DNA from: Blepharisma stoltei
Lineage: Eukaryota; Ciliophora; Heterotrichea; Heterotrichida; Blepharismidae
Direction: 5' to 3'
Length of the DNA stretch: 64,000 nucleotides
Assembly: GCA_914767885.1 (NCBI GenBank)
Contig: CAJZBQ010000036.1
Location: forward strand, 1,178,001 to 1,242,000
Made by a program: the position numbers and the translations under genes. Below, in pieces: positions 1-10,835 of this stretch. The notes under the pieces are model-generated. The model had not been told where the DNA came from, searched no databases, and saw only the letters and a program-made list of their open reading frames with translations. Each line of letters begins with the position of its first letter. Positions within the stretch are counted from its first letter, which is position 1.

Positions 1-11
1 TTTAAAGAAAA

Positions 12-512
12 ATGGGTTCATCTAATAGCGTGCCATCTACGAAATCTCATTTCAATTCCCTTCTAACAGAAGAGCAGCTCTCAGCTTTAAGAATTCAAAG
101 AGCCTGAAAAACCAAATCCAAAGAAAAGCCAAAAAACTGCATTACAACCCTTGTATTTTCTTCTATGAGTGGCAATAGACTTATGAATTCTAAAACTGAA
201 TGGATAAGAACAATTCTAATAGCAAAAGGAGTCGAATTTAAAGAAATTGATTTATCAAAAGAAAAACATCAAATAGAAGCCTGGAAACGGGATCTTTTAC
301 CAATTCTTTTGGTAGAAAATATATGTATTGGTGGAATAGACCAAATTCAGTTATTGGAGGACCGAAATTTATTAACTCCGATTTTATTGGCGAGATTTCG
401 CACTCATTGTTTATCATGTGGAACAAGAAAAGCTGATGGAGAAACTTGTCCACATTGTGGAAAAAAATATAAGTTTTTTGAGTTAGATGGAGAGGAAAAT
501 GCGATTTTATAA
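12..512 (+). CDS. Glutaredoxin-like domain protein with IQ-like motif and C-terminal zinc ribbon
   Basis: 166-residue protein. It opens MGSSNS, a plausible N-myristoylation signal. An IQ-like stretch follows (residues ~23-36, LSALRIQRAWKTK), in which the W is TGA at 105-107. A thioredoxin/glutaredoxin-fold segment covers residues ~50-125 (iRTILIAKGVEFKEIDLSKE...LPILLVEN...GGIDQIQLLED), like the SH3BGR/GRX-like group, but the CPYC redox motif is absent. The C-terminus is a CxxC...CxxC zinc ribbon (residues ~138-155). The downstream ATG at 165 would lose the acylation site and IQ motif, so I prefer the start at 12, 11 bases from the window edge. The function is unknown; a calcium/calmodulin-responsive membrane adaptor is only a guess. 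No IES is seen. Confidence 0.75.
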
Positions 513-728
513 TAGTTTTCCATCAATTGTATTTATTTAATTAATAAATTATGCTTATTTTAAAGATAAAATACATTTATTATTGTTATTAAGATTATTA
601 TTTGTATATAAAATAAGACAGTAGCCATCTTTTTAAAAACATTTGTGGATAAATAGGAATACTTTATAAGTCAATTCTTAGAGAGATTCAAAATTTAATT
701 TAAAATTCATTTGTAGTAAACAATAGAA

Positions 729-2232
729 ATGAGCAAAAATACTCCAAAGACAGCAAGAGCACAAAAATGCATACTTGATGATGAATCCTTGGATTTGATA
801 ACAGAATCAGACCATAAAAATCATCAATGCATTTGTTCACTGTGCAGCTGTGGTAATCATACCTGCCCTGCAAGACGACTAAAACTGTACCCAAAAGCTA
901 CGTTTACTTCTCAGTACAAGCAAGATTTTAAGTCGCCAGGTCCATCCAGTCCTCCAAAAAGAGTGACTTCTGCTTTTAAGCCAACACTTTACAAAATGAC
1001 AGAAAAAACTACGAATGAAATCGACTACAAGCCGTATGATTTATCACAAACATCGAAAACGCCAATAAAAAATGATTTTTCTGCTTCTTTAAGGTTTTTA
1101 GGAAGATCTCAATACCAAGCAGACTTTCCTAACTGAGGACCAACTCAAAGCCCGTCAGATGTTTCACCTAAAAAACCAAAAATAATTATGCTTTTTAGAA
1201 AAGATAAATGCTTTTATTTCTGCAGTGTTATCATTTTATTATAAAATAAAGATTTTAGCTTTTTAATATAGCCCAGGAACCTATTTAGAAGGTTCTGGCC
1301 TGGGAGAATGCAGCACAACTCATCGAGTTGATTCTCTAACTCAAGCTGATAAACCAACTCGAAGAGTTAACAAAATTCCCTAGTATAAGGCTTATTTGCC
1401 TCCCGGCTATCTCGCCAGCTTGAACTGGAGAACTAACTTGAGGAGTTCTACTGTATTCTCCCAGCCCAGGACCATCTAAATAAGTTCCTGAGCTATATTA
1501 AAAAATATTTTTTATATTATTAATTATCATAAACCCCCCCCCCCCCCTCCGTGAGCGAACAAAAAAATTTTGTTCGCTCACGGAGGGGGGTTAATTTTTT
1601 TTTTTAAAAAAAATTTATATATATAAATTTTATAAAAAATATTTTTTTCGAAATTTAAAAAAAATCCTAATTTGCAAAAATTGGGAAGCAAATATTAATT
1701 TTAATTTGCAAAATTTATGTTTTTAAAACGCAATTTGTTTAAAATTAAACAGAATTAGCTCTAGATCACTTATATATCAAATTTTTTTCCATTAAAATTT
1801 TTTCTATTAAAAAAATTTTTGTTCACTCACGGAGGGTGGGTTTTTGGTCAAAAAATGGCGATTTTTCTAATGGTTTTGTTCGCTCACGGAGGGGGGGGGG
1901 GGAGTAAGCGAAAATTTGATGGAACTACTATTTATAATCAAAGCTACATATGCAAAAGTTTAACTCCTGACCACAAGCGGAAAGTCCAGCAATCCACTTC
2001 AATTCCTTCTATGTACAAATATGACGGACAATATGAATCAACAACCAAAAGAGAATTTAAATCAAAGTCAAATAAATATATTACTCCAAGTCCTACTCAT
2101 AAAAATATTTCTATTACTCCTACACATTTCAACCCAAACCAATACATTAGTGTCGCTAAACAGTCTTTTACTGGTTTAGCCTTACAATTAAAAGATCCAA
2201 GATTAATCCGCAAGCAAAAATTAAACGAATAA
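729..2232 (+). CDS. SAXO/FAM154-like stabiliser of axonemal microtubules, interrupted by a composite IES
   Basis: Exon 1 (729 to ~1187) carries the diagnostic N-terminal cysteine motif CICSLCSCGNHTCP of the SAXO family, followed by Mn-type repeats (S/T-x-Y-x-x-x-F, e.g. TSQYKQDF, RSQYQADF). Exon 2 (1905-2232) continues with more such repeats (YNQSYICKSL, MYKYDGQYESTTKREF) and ends TAA. Removing 1187-1904 while keeping one TA joins ...KPKII to KRKFDGTTIYNQ in frame; left TAs at ~1197 or ~1206 would also keep the frame. One TGA (Trp) lies at ~1134. SAXO proteins bind and stabilise cilia and basal-body microtubules, which fits a ciliate. The removed block holds the F5 inverted repeat and an F1 MITE. 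Family assignment is firm; the exact left IES edge is not. Confidence 0.7.
1260..1506. repeat. F5 inverted-repeat element
   Basis: About 50-bp terminal inverted repeats: the left arm reads ATATAGCCCAGGAACCTATT and the right arm is its imperfect reverse complement (GTTCCTGAGCTATAT). The core contains several AACTCGA/GAGTT-type short inverted repeats. No coding potential. It looks like a short foldback or MITE-like element; only one copy was found in this window. Confidence 0.6.
1530..1904 (+). mobile_element. F1 Pogo-like MITE, copy A
   Basis: Left end: poly-C, then CTCCGTGAGCGAACAAAA immediately followed by its own reverse complement, forming a hairpin. Right end: two spaced direct copies of GTTCRCTCACGGAGGG. 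TA lies at both edges (1530 and 1905). AT-rich core near-identical to copy B. Short ORFs here (starting ~1819) are MITE sequence, not protein. Confidence 0.8.
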
Positions 2233-2364
2233 TTTTTGCTTCATTATTAATTTAAAAAAATTTACTAAAAAAAATTTTTATTTAAAATAAATATAGCATT
2301 TACTAACAATTTTATATAAGAAAATAAGGTAAATCTGCCAATTTTTTATAATGGATATATTTAT

Positions 2365-3822
2365 TTAAAGATCTGGCTTAGACTCATCAAACTTAAAGCT
2401 AGCTTTTTCTTTGATGAACTGTAAAAGGCTTTCAAGGTTCCTTGAGGACTCGTATTCAATTCCTTTTTTCTTTTTTCCAGGGAAGAATTTAATAGTCGGG
2501 AAACTTTTAATTATTTGATCTTTTGCTTCATTTTGGGTATAATCAATTTTAGCAAGCACAAGTGATGGGACATGGCTGAGCTTTTTAGCAAGATCTTGGT
2601 ATACAGGCTCAAAATCTTTGCAGTGGCTGCAATAAGGAGAATAAAAATACACTAAAACGTCTTTAGTTTTATCAAGCACAACTTCATCAAAATTTTTACC
2701 TACCAAAACCCTGACATTTTTTACATAATTTTTAGCAGGCAGTTCTTGTGACTTATAGCTTGGCTCAATTTCTTTCTTTTTCCACTTTTTAATAAAGCTT
2801 TTCATGCTTTCTTCAGTTGGGATTTCTGAGCTTATAAACTTATTGCTTATTTCTCCTTTATCTATAATTGCTATTGCTGGCTGTGCACTGGCTTCTAATC
2901 CTAAAAAGTCTTTTAAATTTTCATTATTTTGTTCCGAAATATCCCCATACAAGAACATCATATTTTTGCTATATTTTTTGGCAACTGCATACAAGTCTTC
3001 TTTATACTGTTCATAGTCATCTTTATTACAAATTAAAAGAAAAACAGGGATTTTCTCGTCAAAACTTTTTCTCCAATCTTCATCATTAAACTCATTTACA
3101 AGTGGTTTTTTATTTTTCTCTATAAATTTAGCGATTTCTGCATGTTTGAATTTTCCATCAAAATTATTTCTTTTTTCGTCAAATTGTTTGAAAAGGATAA
3201 TTGAAGGCTCTTTGGTCTCAAAACGGGCCAGTGCTACTGGGTCTGTAGAAACTATAAATTCGACGCCTTCTAAGTATTTTGTGACGTAATCAAAATGCCT
3301 CAGTTCAGGAGAGTCAAGCTTTGAGAATAATACAACAGCGACTCTAGCTTTATCAAGCTTTCTTTGTAAATGGAAATAGTCACTAATAACAGTATAAGTT
3401 ATGCCTGATTTTTTTAAAACCCAAGTGACAATTGAGTCTTCTGTTCTTCCTCCATCATAATTAGTTGGTACTTTATTTTCGAAATATTTTAAAGTAGGAT
3501 ATCCGGTTACACCATACTTTTCGGCGAGATTTTTGCTGACTGTAGCATCTACCTTGGCAATTCTGATAGGAGGGATGCTATCTTTTAGTCTAGAAGCGGC
3601 TTTGGCATAGTGAGGAGCTAGGTTTTTGCAATGGCCACACCAAGGGGCATAAAATTCTACTAGGAGGTTAGGCTGAGCATTTAAGGCGTCTTCAAAATTT
3701 GAATCAGATAAAACCCAAACGTCATTTTCTTCCAAAATTTCACTGATTGGTTCAATTGAGGAGGAATCTTGACTATATGCGCAACCAAAAATGAAAAATG
3801 CAATTCATATGTGAAGAGCCAT
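2365..3822 (-). CDS. Protein disulfide isomerase, two thioredoxin domains
   Basis: 486-residue ER oxidoreductase. The start at 3822 gives a signal peptide, MALHIWIAFFIFGCAYSQ, in which W is TGA. A thioredoxin a-domain with WCGHCK lies at residues ~60-65, then b/b' domains, then a second a'-type domain with the variant active site YCSHC at ~400. The C-terminus is KPDL, an apparent variant of the KDEL retrieval signal. Length and domain order (a-b-b'-a') match PDI/ERp57. No IES is found in this gene, unusual for the window. It is convergent with the SAXO-like gene. Confidence 0.92.
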
Positions 3823-5105
3823 TTTTACACGTGCTATTTTTATAAATGAAGAAATATTTACTTTAGAGAATAAAAATTTAAAAAGATGTGGAAGATATAT
3901 ATATAAGGCGAGATGCAATTAATTTGGTAGAAGCTTGAAATAATTATGATGTGAAAGGAAATTTTTAAGAAAAAAGTTATCAAAAGAAGCAAGACTTTTA
4001 TTAGATTTAGAAAGCTTATATAATAGAGAAATGAAAGGCAAGATGATGTCAGTCTGATAAAAATACTTTTCTATACTGTAAAATTAGCTGAAAGTTAGAA
4101 GAATGCAGACGAGGAATAAATGATTCAAAAAGATTTAATTAGATTTTGAATATAATAATTTAGATAATGCCCTTAATTAGCTGATCTAAAAAATAAATAT
4201 TTCATAATTAAATAAAATGACATAAATTCATATTATTTTCTTAAACAGATAAATAGGTGGTGCTGAGATTTATTATTCTTCAATATATCAATTCAAAAAA
4301 TTAAAAAGGATCTTAAAAACTTTGAGTCACAAATCAAGAATTTTTTATTAAAAAATTTTAAACCTCAAGTAATTAATTTGTTCTCTCTGACTATATCAAA
4401 TAAATTGACCTTTTTGGTGAAATGGCTCTAAGCCGATTTGCAAGACTTGATTCCTCACCTAAGGGCCTACATGCTCATACCTGGAGAATGGTAAAGGGCA
4501 AATTTTAACTGCTAACTGGGCTTTTCTCTTCGACTGACATGCAAGATACCAGAGAAACATTATCAGCACACGCTTCTGAAGTAGCATTTTTTTCTCAAAT
4601 GGCGAGATATTTCAGATGAAGCATTGGGCATCTCAATCATTCACTGAGTATTATCAGGGTCAAAAGAGACCTTACTTCAAATTCTTATCTAAAGCAGGCC
4701 TGAATAAGTCTACCATTAGATTGGCAAATTTATTTTTTTATGGATCTATAGCAAAAGGGTGCTATACAACTTTAGTTTTTAACACCATATGAGCATGAGC
4801 TCTACAGGTCATAAAATAAAAATAATCCTATCTCTCTCACTATATAGAATCATAAAACTATATTTAGTTATGATTTCACAAAAAGAAAACTTATTATTCC
4901 AAGCTCTTAATATATAACTCCATTGATAGATTATAATTTCATTTTCTGCCCAGTCAAAAATCGTTCACTATTTTAAAAATAATTATCGCACTGTCATTTT
5001 CCTACAACCTTTATAAATTCACATAAAAAAACTATATTCACAAACAAGATAAATCAGATCCAATTTAAAAAAAGACGAAATAATAAATCTCTTGTACTTA
5101 CTAAA
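3823..5105. other. Intergenic region, no supported gene
   Basis: 1.28 kb AT-rich stretch. A slightly less AT-rich part at 4390-4810 has no conserved ORF, terminal repeat or recognised element; it could be decayed germline-limited DNA. Confidence 0.4.
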
Positions 5106-8100
5106 ATGGATACATCCAAGCTATTTGATTACTTTGCTGTATACGGCATTGGCGAAGAACTCCCTCTATCTCAATCCCCTACATTTACCTTTAGTAAACA
5201 GTCAGAAAGCACTTCTTCAACTAAAGTGTCTGCAAATGAAAATATAGTCTCCCATCTCCGTCTAAGAATTATCAACGAAAACGAAATTCTTTCACCACCA
5301 AATTCAGAATTTATTAAAAGATTTGAAATTGGCCATGGAGATGGGAAAATGCTGTGACTTGAAGTCATTTTTGGAAGGTTTAATGGAAAAATTCGACCGG
5401 AGTGGAATGGAAAAGCAATTTCTAACTCTTTTAATAAAATAAATTGTGAAATATTAATTATAATATATATAAATATAACAAAAAAAAAAATCATTTTTTA
5501 TATAAGAAAAGTAAGATTGATTTATGATACCTTCAATATGAAGGCGATTATATTAAAATCCCTGCAAGTATGGGTGTAGAGCCAGTCCCAATTTATATTG
5601 GAATTAAATCTGCTCACCAGTTCAGCCACAGAGAAAACGAATACAATTGTTATATAGGAAATTACGATATCAGCCCTATCTTAAATGCCCAGCCCCTCGA
5701 AGGGACAAAGCTTATTTTAACTTTCAGTACATTTGACTCTCAAGGAGAACCCCCGATTTCTGATATAAAATTAGTAACTGCAACAATCAAAATCAATGAA
5801 GATGGCCAGTCCTATAAAAATGCTGAAATCCCAATAGGTTATTCCTATATAAACGTCGCTTTGGGGAAAAATAAAGACTCTTTGCTTTGCTTCAGAAAAA
5901 TTGACCCTATGCATACCACTTATAAAGCTGAACTTATAGAAAAATTTCCAAGAAAAGGCCACTGTAATAACGAGCTTAATCAAGCTATTCCTATGTTTAT
6001 ATTCAGCGAAGGTATAAAACTCTCAAAAGAGCAAGAAACTGCCAAAGTCTTTTCATTTATGCTGAGTTCTGCTGAAGAAACAGGCCAAATCTCAAAAATT
6101 TATATTACAGCTTTGATTTTTTATGAGCAAATAAGCGAGCAGCTATCAAATCAGCTGTATATAATGCAAAACGAAATAAATAAAGTCTACATGCCTAAAG
6201 CAATTTGCTTGATTTCTCATTGGCCTTTTATAGACCAATATAAAGAAATTCTTACTCCCCCCCCCCCCTCCGTGAGCGAACAAAAAAATTTTGTTCGCTC
6301 ACGGAGGGGGGGTTAATTTTTTTTTTTAAAAAAAATTTATATATAAATTTTATAAAAAATATTTTTTTCGAAATTTAAAAAAATCCTAATTTGCAAAAAT
6401 TGGGAAGCAAATATTAATTTAATTTGCAAAATTTATGTTTTAAAACGCAATTTGTTTAAAATTAAACAGAATTAGCTCTAGATTTCATTATACTAATTAT
6501 CACTTATATATCAAAATTTTTTTCCATTAAAAATTTTTTCTATTAAAAAATTTTTGTTCACTCACGGAGGGTGGGTTTTTGGTCAAAAAATGGCGATTTT
6601 TCTAATGGTTTTGTTCGCTCACGGAGGGGGGGGGGGAGTTAAAGAAATTTACCGACTGACAATTTCTACCTATGAGCTGCCAATTGAGAGGGTAATTTGT
6701 AATTTAATACAAGAAATTCCATTGCCAGACCAAGGTATCACTGTTGTGGAATATACAATTGGGAATAAAGCTTTACATATACATAAAAATGGTGACGACA
6801 GACCACCTGACCTCTGACCCTATTCTTCTTCAACATCAGCAAGCAACGGCCCAGTGTCGGAGATCTAGGCGGAAAGGGGCCGGTAATCCTTTATGTATGT
6901 TCGGGCTGGGTTTTCTTCGAGCCCGAGGAGCTAATCCTCGGACTTGGAGTTTTTCCTCCAGGACAACCATTGGAAAGGGCAAGGTCGGCCAATGCTTGAG
7001 GGCAATATGACCCTCTCAGACCCTGAAGACGGTATTTGCCCAACGAGAAACTGGGAGTTTCGACCCAGGTGGTTGGCCCTTAGACTCCAAAAGCCATGGA
7101 AGTCAAGACTGGTGGTGCGAATCCCTTGTTTGAGGCAACAAGGAGGGTGTCCGCCGAGGCTCCTTAGGGGCGGTGAGCGTGTAGGGGTGAGAATCCCCGG
7201 CCTGCAAGGCAAACGGCTTAATCTAATCTAATTGGGAATAAAACTTTACAGTTTTCTAGGCCTCCTCCTAAATATCTTCCCTATTTCCCTGGCTCCTGCT
7301 TAGAATATTTATTCAGATCTCTTTCAATAGACTCAATCATTGATGTATGAAGCTGCATCTTATCAGAAAGAAAAATTTTATTAATTTCTAGGCAAAAATC
7401 AATATTAACTTATGCAGCAATGGGCCTGGAGTGCTTAATTTTTCCATTTAAATGGGAACAAGTTTTTATCCCGATCCTCCCAGCATCGTTGAAAAATTAT
7501 ATAGAAACTATTTTCCCTTATATCATAGGAGTCTCTCCATCAATTTTGACGTCAGAAGTAGAAATTCCTTATGATGAGGCTAGATGAAATAAAATGGTGA
7601 TGGGGACGGAAAGTGGACTTTGAGGCAAACTCCCTTGGAGCAGGTAGAAACCATCCTGATGATGCTGAAAGCAGGGCCTCTGTTCTTTTTTAAAGTAGGC
7701 CTTGAGGCTTGGGGATGCCTTGCAGAAAAGGGAAGTTTTGTTTCTCCCTCAAAGGTTTTTCTGTTCCTGCCACAGGCTTTTTCCGATTTGGTTTTTACCT
7801 AATACAGTCTTTTTTCATCAGGACTATCGTGGCATCTCATAGACGATGGCTCTGCCCAAGGAAGTTGATCCCCTGGGCAGTTGTTTCTGGTCAGAAATCC
7901 AAAATGTGACCTTTTGGAGTCAAGGTAGGCGGCTAGTGGCTAGATCCACTTATGGGCCAGCATAATCGTTTTAACTAACATTATGATGCAGTTAGGGTTT
8001 ATTTAGATGAAGGGAGAATTGACTCAAAAGAAGAATTCCCTAGACTCCCAGAAAAGCTGAGAAGGCAGCTTTACAATTCCTTAATGAACTGTGCAAATAT

Positions 8101-10611
8101 TTTTTCCCTTCAGGATGGAATTAGATATGTCGCTGATGAAGCTTTTGACACTTATATTAAAGAAGAAGACGATAGCAAAGTTTTTGACGTGCTGAAGGTG
8201 AGGGATGCGTTTTTGCATTTTTTGACCCATTTATTGAAAAATTATTCAAAATTTTATAGACTGCCGGCAAAAGCGATAGAAAAAATTATTAATTCGAGGT
8301 CTTGCTTCAACGTGGAGGATTTTTTGAATTCTCATAAAAGCAATAAGCCGGAATCTCTACTATTTAAGCTGACTGAGACTTCTTTATTTGCGGGATTTAT
8401 TGAGTCGAGGTTCTTTTCATCTTATCTTAATTATTTATAACACATTCAAAGTCCACTACAGGTTGCTGGTCCACAACTACCCCCAACACAGCTCTGGGAT
8501 GAATTTCTCATTCTCCTCAGGGCTTGCCAAAGGTGTGACCACGTCAGGCTTTGATCTAATGGGAGCCAGTCTTGAAGTTTGGACTTCGACGACTCTCTTT
8601 GAGCTCAGGCACTTTTTGTGTCCGAACGGCACTCTAAAGGTCAGAGTCTCCACGGCCTAGGTAAGTGGTACCTTTCTGGAAAATTCCATCCCCTAAGGTC
8701 AGGAGTCCTGTAGGAAAAACGGCCCGGCTCTTGCTTCCCTATCATAGCTTGGATAATTTCACCATAGAAACCAAACCTCATAATTAAAATATTCAAGAGA
8801 TAAATTTTCGGTCAAGAAAGACCAGAAAATCCGAGGTCGCCATATATTTTAATTATGAGGTTTTTTTTCATCAGCTAACCAGTTTGAGCTGGAATATGCA
8901 AGGCTAAATTGAAATGTAAGATAAAATTTATAGTATTTTTCTATAGAATATAATGAATTTTTCAATATAATGATCAGTTTGATCAAAGAAAGCACATTTC
9001 GATGAAGCCTCAAGGTTCAAAACATCTAAAAATGATCCTTATTTTGTAAAACCTTACAGTCATAGAGAAACAATACAGTCTCTTTTTGTGAATAACACTG
9101 GCTATGAGTCTGATTTTTCTTTTCGATATGAAAGATTCCCAAGGCTAAATGATGTTTATTTTATTGATCCAAGGCCTATTCAAGTATTAGCTACAACTAT
9201 TACCCCAAAGCTTAAATTAGCTTTTAAAAATGATATGATATTAAAAAAAAACCTATAATTTTTAAAAATCTGCCAATCTCAATCCATAATAAAATACAAT
9301 CCTACCTATAATTCCCAATTATCTATTTATCTCATCAAGAATATGCTAGTACGATTATCCTCCCTTGAATGGGGAAAATTTTTAATGACCACTATATATA
9401 GAATCTGGATTACTGTATTCGCTCATTGCATGCCTAAATATAAAGAGAATGCCAACTTATTAATTGATCTAGCTCTGTATGTTATGGATGGCATGAAAAA
9501 ATCCACAAATAAGCCTGACGAAGATATGTATAGAAAACTCATAGAAGCCTGTGGACATTGCGAGCTAAACGAAAGAGTCCTTTCATTATTCAAAAGAATG
9601 AAAAATCAAGGTATCGAGCCTGATGCGCGCACTCATGGAGTCTATGTAACAGCAGTCGCTAAAAGCCAAGAACTCCAAAATGAAATTAATACAATTCTCT
9701 CTAAAGAATTCCCTGCAAATTCTTTATGCCTGTCTTTGACTTTAAAAAACTGCAAATATATGATCCATAATTCTTGTCCTAATTGTGAATACATTTTAAG
9801 CCAAGAAGAAATCATGATGGGCTGGGACAGGTCATATACAAGCTCAACCACTGCATGCCCTAAAAACTTCTGTGAAGGCAAATTAACTGCAAAGTTCACT
9901 GTGATTCTTGACAAACTTATGGATACCAATAGATCTCTTCATGTCGAATATTTAAGCCCACTTTTAATTCAAAAAGAATTAGAAAACTTGATTTTCACCT
10001 TCGGTGAAAATATTTTGCTTTCTAAAGATTTTTGTGAAAAATACAAAAGCTTGTTTTGGAATATGGTCCTTAATTTTCAATTATTAAAGCTTCCTTACTT
10101 TTTTATAGACCCGTCATTCAATTCTGATAATTTGCCACAATTTGTGAGAGATTATGTAAAAAATGACAGTAAAGAAAAAGAAGCTAAAAATGATCAGTTG
10201 TCTATGGTTTTTGGGATGAATTTATTATAATTTTTAATAGAAATATAAGAAATATGTAGTCAATTGAGAATGGATAAGACTACTAAGCCAAATGAAGACC
10301 AATCAGAAGGAAATTCGAATGAAACGAATTCTCATTCAAATCCTCAGACTATTAGAGAAAGGTTTTTCAGTTTAATTAAAAAAAGAAAATCAAGTGCAGG
10401 GAATGAAAACATGTCGACAAAAAATTTGATGAATAATATGGCTATTAAAAAATTATTTGGGCCTTTTATTGAGGAGTTTAGAACTGGAAATATCAGAAGA
10501 GAGAGATCGGGAAGTTTTATGGATTCGACTGAAGTAGAAGAATATGTTGAAGATAAACCTCAGCATCCTCCAGAGCTACCACAATTGAGGACTTATAGCA
10601 ATAGGAGTTAA
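5106..10611 (+). CDS. DENND4-family Rab guanine-nucleotide exchange factor, paralogue 1, with about seven IESs
   Basis: The protein is reassembled from exons across 5.5 kb. Order: N-terminal region (FDYFAVYGIGEELPL...LRLRIINENE), tripartite DENN module (uDENN around MPKAICLISHWPFIDQYKEIL, cDENN around LPASLKNYIETIFPYIIGV, dDENN around DAFLHFLTHLLKNY), a PPR-like segment (LFKRMKNQGIEPDARTHGVY), and a zinc-binding part (CPNC...EEIMMGW...CPKNFC) typical of DENND4. The same order is seen in the minus-strand paralogue at 17.6-21.5 kb. DENND4 proteins activate Rab10-type GTPases in membrane traffic. Three insertions are large: F1 MITE at 6253, SINE at 6774, SINE-like at 7570. The join at 8423/8968 leaves an in-frame TAA unless a small indel is assumed. 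UGA=Trp is repeatedly used. Confidence 0.82.
5423..5511 (+). other. IES, 89 bp, in DENND4-like paralogue 1
   Basis: TA-bounded AT-rich insert. Removal joins GKAIS to KIDLWYLQYEG, matching RSISRIELYYMQYEG of the paralogue. Confidence 0.85.
6253..6639 (+). mobile_element. F1 Pogo-like MITE copy B, acting as a 387-bp IES in an exon
   Basis: The coding sequence reads ...QYKEIL, then TA-CTCCCCC ... GGGGGAGT-TA, then KEIYRLTISTYELP. Excision at TA restores the frame exactly and matches the paralogue (QYREILKQIYRLHLSTYEVP). Hairpin at the left end and tandem motif at the right end, as in copy A. Confidence 0.92.
6774..7246 (+). mobile_element. SINE-like type 1 in an exon, removable as a 473-bp IES
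   Basis: The element body is 6778-7229 and ends in a short repeat tail (TTAATCTAATCTA). It is flanked by a 21-bp target duplication beginning AATTGGGAATAAA, copies at 6757-6777 and 7230-7250 with one mismatch. The duplication contains TAs, so cutting at corresponding TAs restores YTIGNKTLQFSRPPPKY. T-arm-like (GTGCGAATCCC) and A-box-like (TGGTTGGCCCTTAGA) stretches suggest tRNA ancestry. Homologous to the copy at 22441-22897. Confidence 0.8.
7570..7981 (+). mobile_element. SINE-like insertion in an exon, removable as a 412-bp IES
   Basis: It is flanked by TTATGATG at 7569-7576 and 7981-7988. It opens with AATAAAATGG, as do the type 2 SINEs. Removal at TA joins SEVEIPY to DAVRVYLDEGRIDSKE, matching the paralogue (EIPVDAVKVDLDTGRIES). 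Internal sequence is GC-richer than the surrounding genes. Confidence 0.7.
8423..8967 (+). other. Probable ~545-bp IES in DENND4-like paralogue 1, edges uncertain
   Basis: The exon frame is lost after GFIESRFFSS and regained at HFDEASRFKTSKNDPYF. The insert contains a GC-richer SINE-like block (8446-8720) and a 20-bp inverted repeat, AACCTCATAATTAAAATAT with its complement at ~8776/8870. Joining at the most likely TAs leaves an in-frame TAA, so an indel or a different edge is needed. Confidence 0.5.
9239..9346 (+). other. IES, 108 bp, in DENND4-like paralogue 1
   Basis: Removal joins AFKNDMI to VRLSSLEWGKFLM, matching LKDDMLMRMTQIEWGKFLM in the paralogue. Confidence 0.8.
10185..10256 (+). 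other. Probable IES, 72 bp, near the C-terminus of DENND4-like paralogue 1
   Basis: Open reading stops at MNLL-TAA but the homologous C-terminal tail resumes in another frame at ~10259. TA-to-TA removal of 72 bp gives SKEKEASQLRMDKTTKPNED, resembling SKEKSPSKRPEKPNRD of the paralogue. Other left TAs (10170, 10203) also keep the frame. Confidence 0.5.
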
Positions 10612-10835
10612 GAGGTTATGATATATATAACTGATTTTTATAATCTGATCTAATATATTATGAGAAGTGAATTATAATTTTAATAGAGTTGTTGGGAATT
10701 TATTTTTATTTAATATAAAAAATATGTAATTTCTATAAATGAATAGCTCACCAGCATCAATAAACCTTTAGTATTTTAAAATTATTTGATGGTCTCTACA
10801 CACAGAGCTATTCTTATATAAAAAGTATATAAAAT

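Larger units (their letters stand above)
1187..1904 (+). other. Composite IES (718 bp) in SAXO-like gene: F5 inverted repeat plus F1 MITE
   Basis: The segment is flanked by TA (1187-1188 and 1905-1906). Excision restores the SAXO frame. It contains the F5 inverted repeat at ~1260-1506 and an F1 Pogo-type MITE at 1530-1904. Confidence 0.6.

Noticed and set aside
1819-1905. ORF beginning MFTHGGWVFGQKM, repeated at 6554
   Set aside because: Identical peptide arises from the right end of F1 MITE copies A and B; it is element sequence, excised from the gene.
5423-5511. Interruption of DENN gene by an ordinary intron
   Set aside because: No GT...AG ends, length and TA borders fit IES; real introns here are 15 nt.
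6931-7231. Overlapping ORFs on both strands in GC-rich sequence (also 50.9-51.3 kb and 57.1-57.4 kb)
   Set aside because: These lie inside SINE-like elements with target duplications and interrupt real exons; all frames are open because of composition, with no conserved protein.
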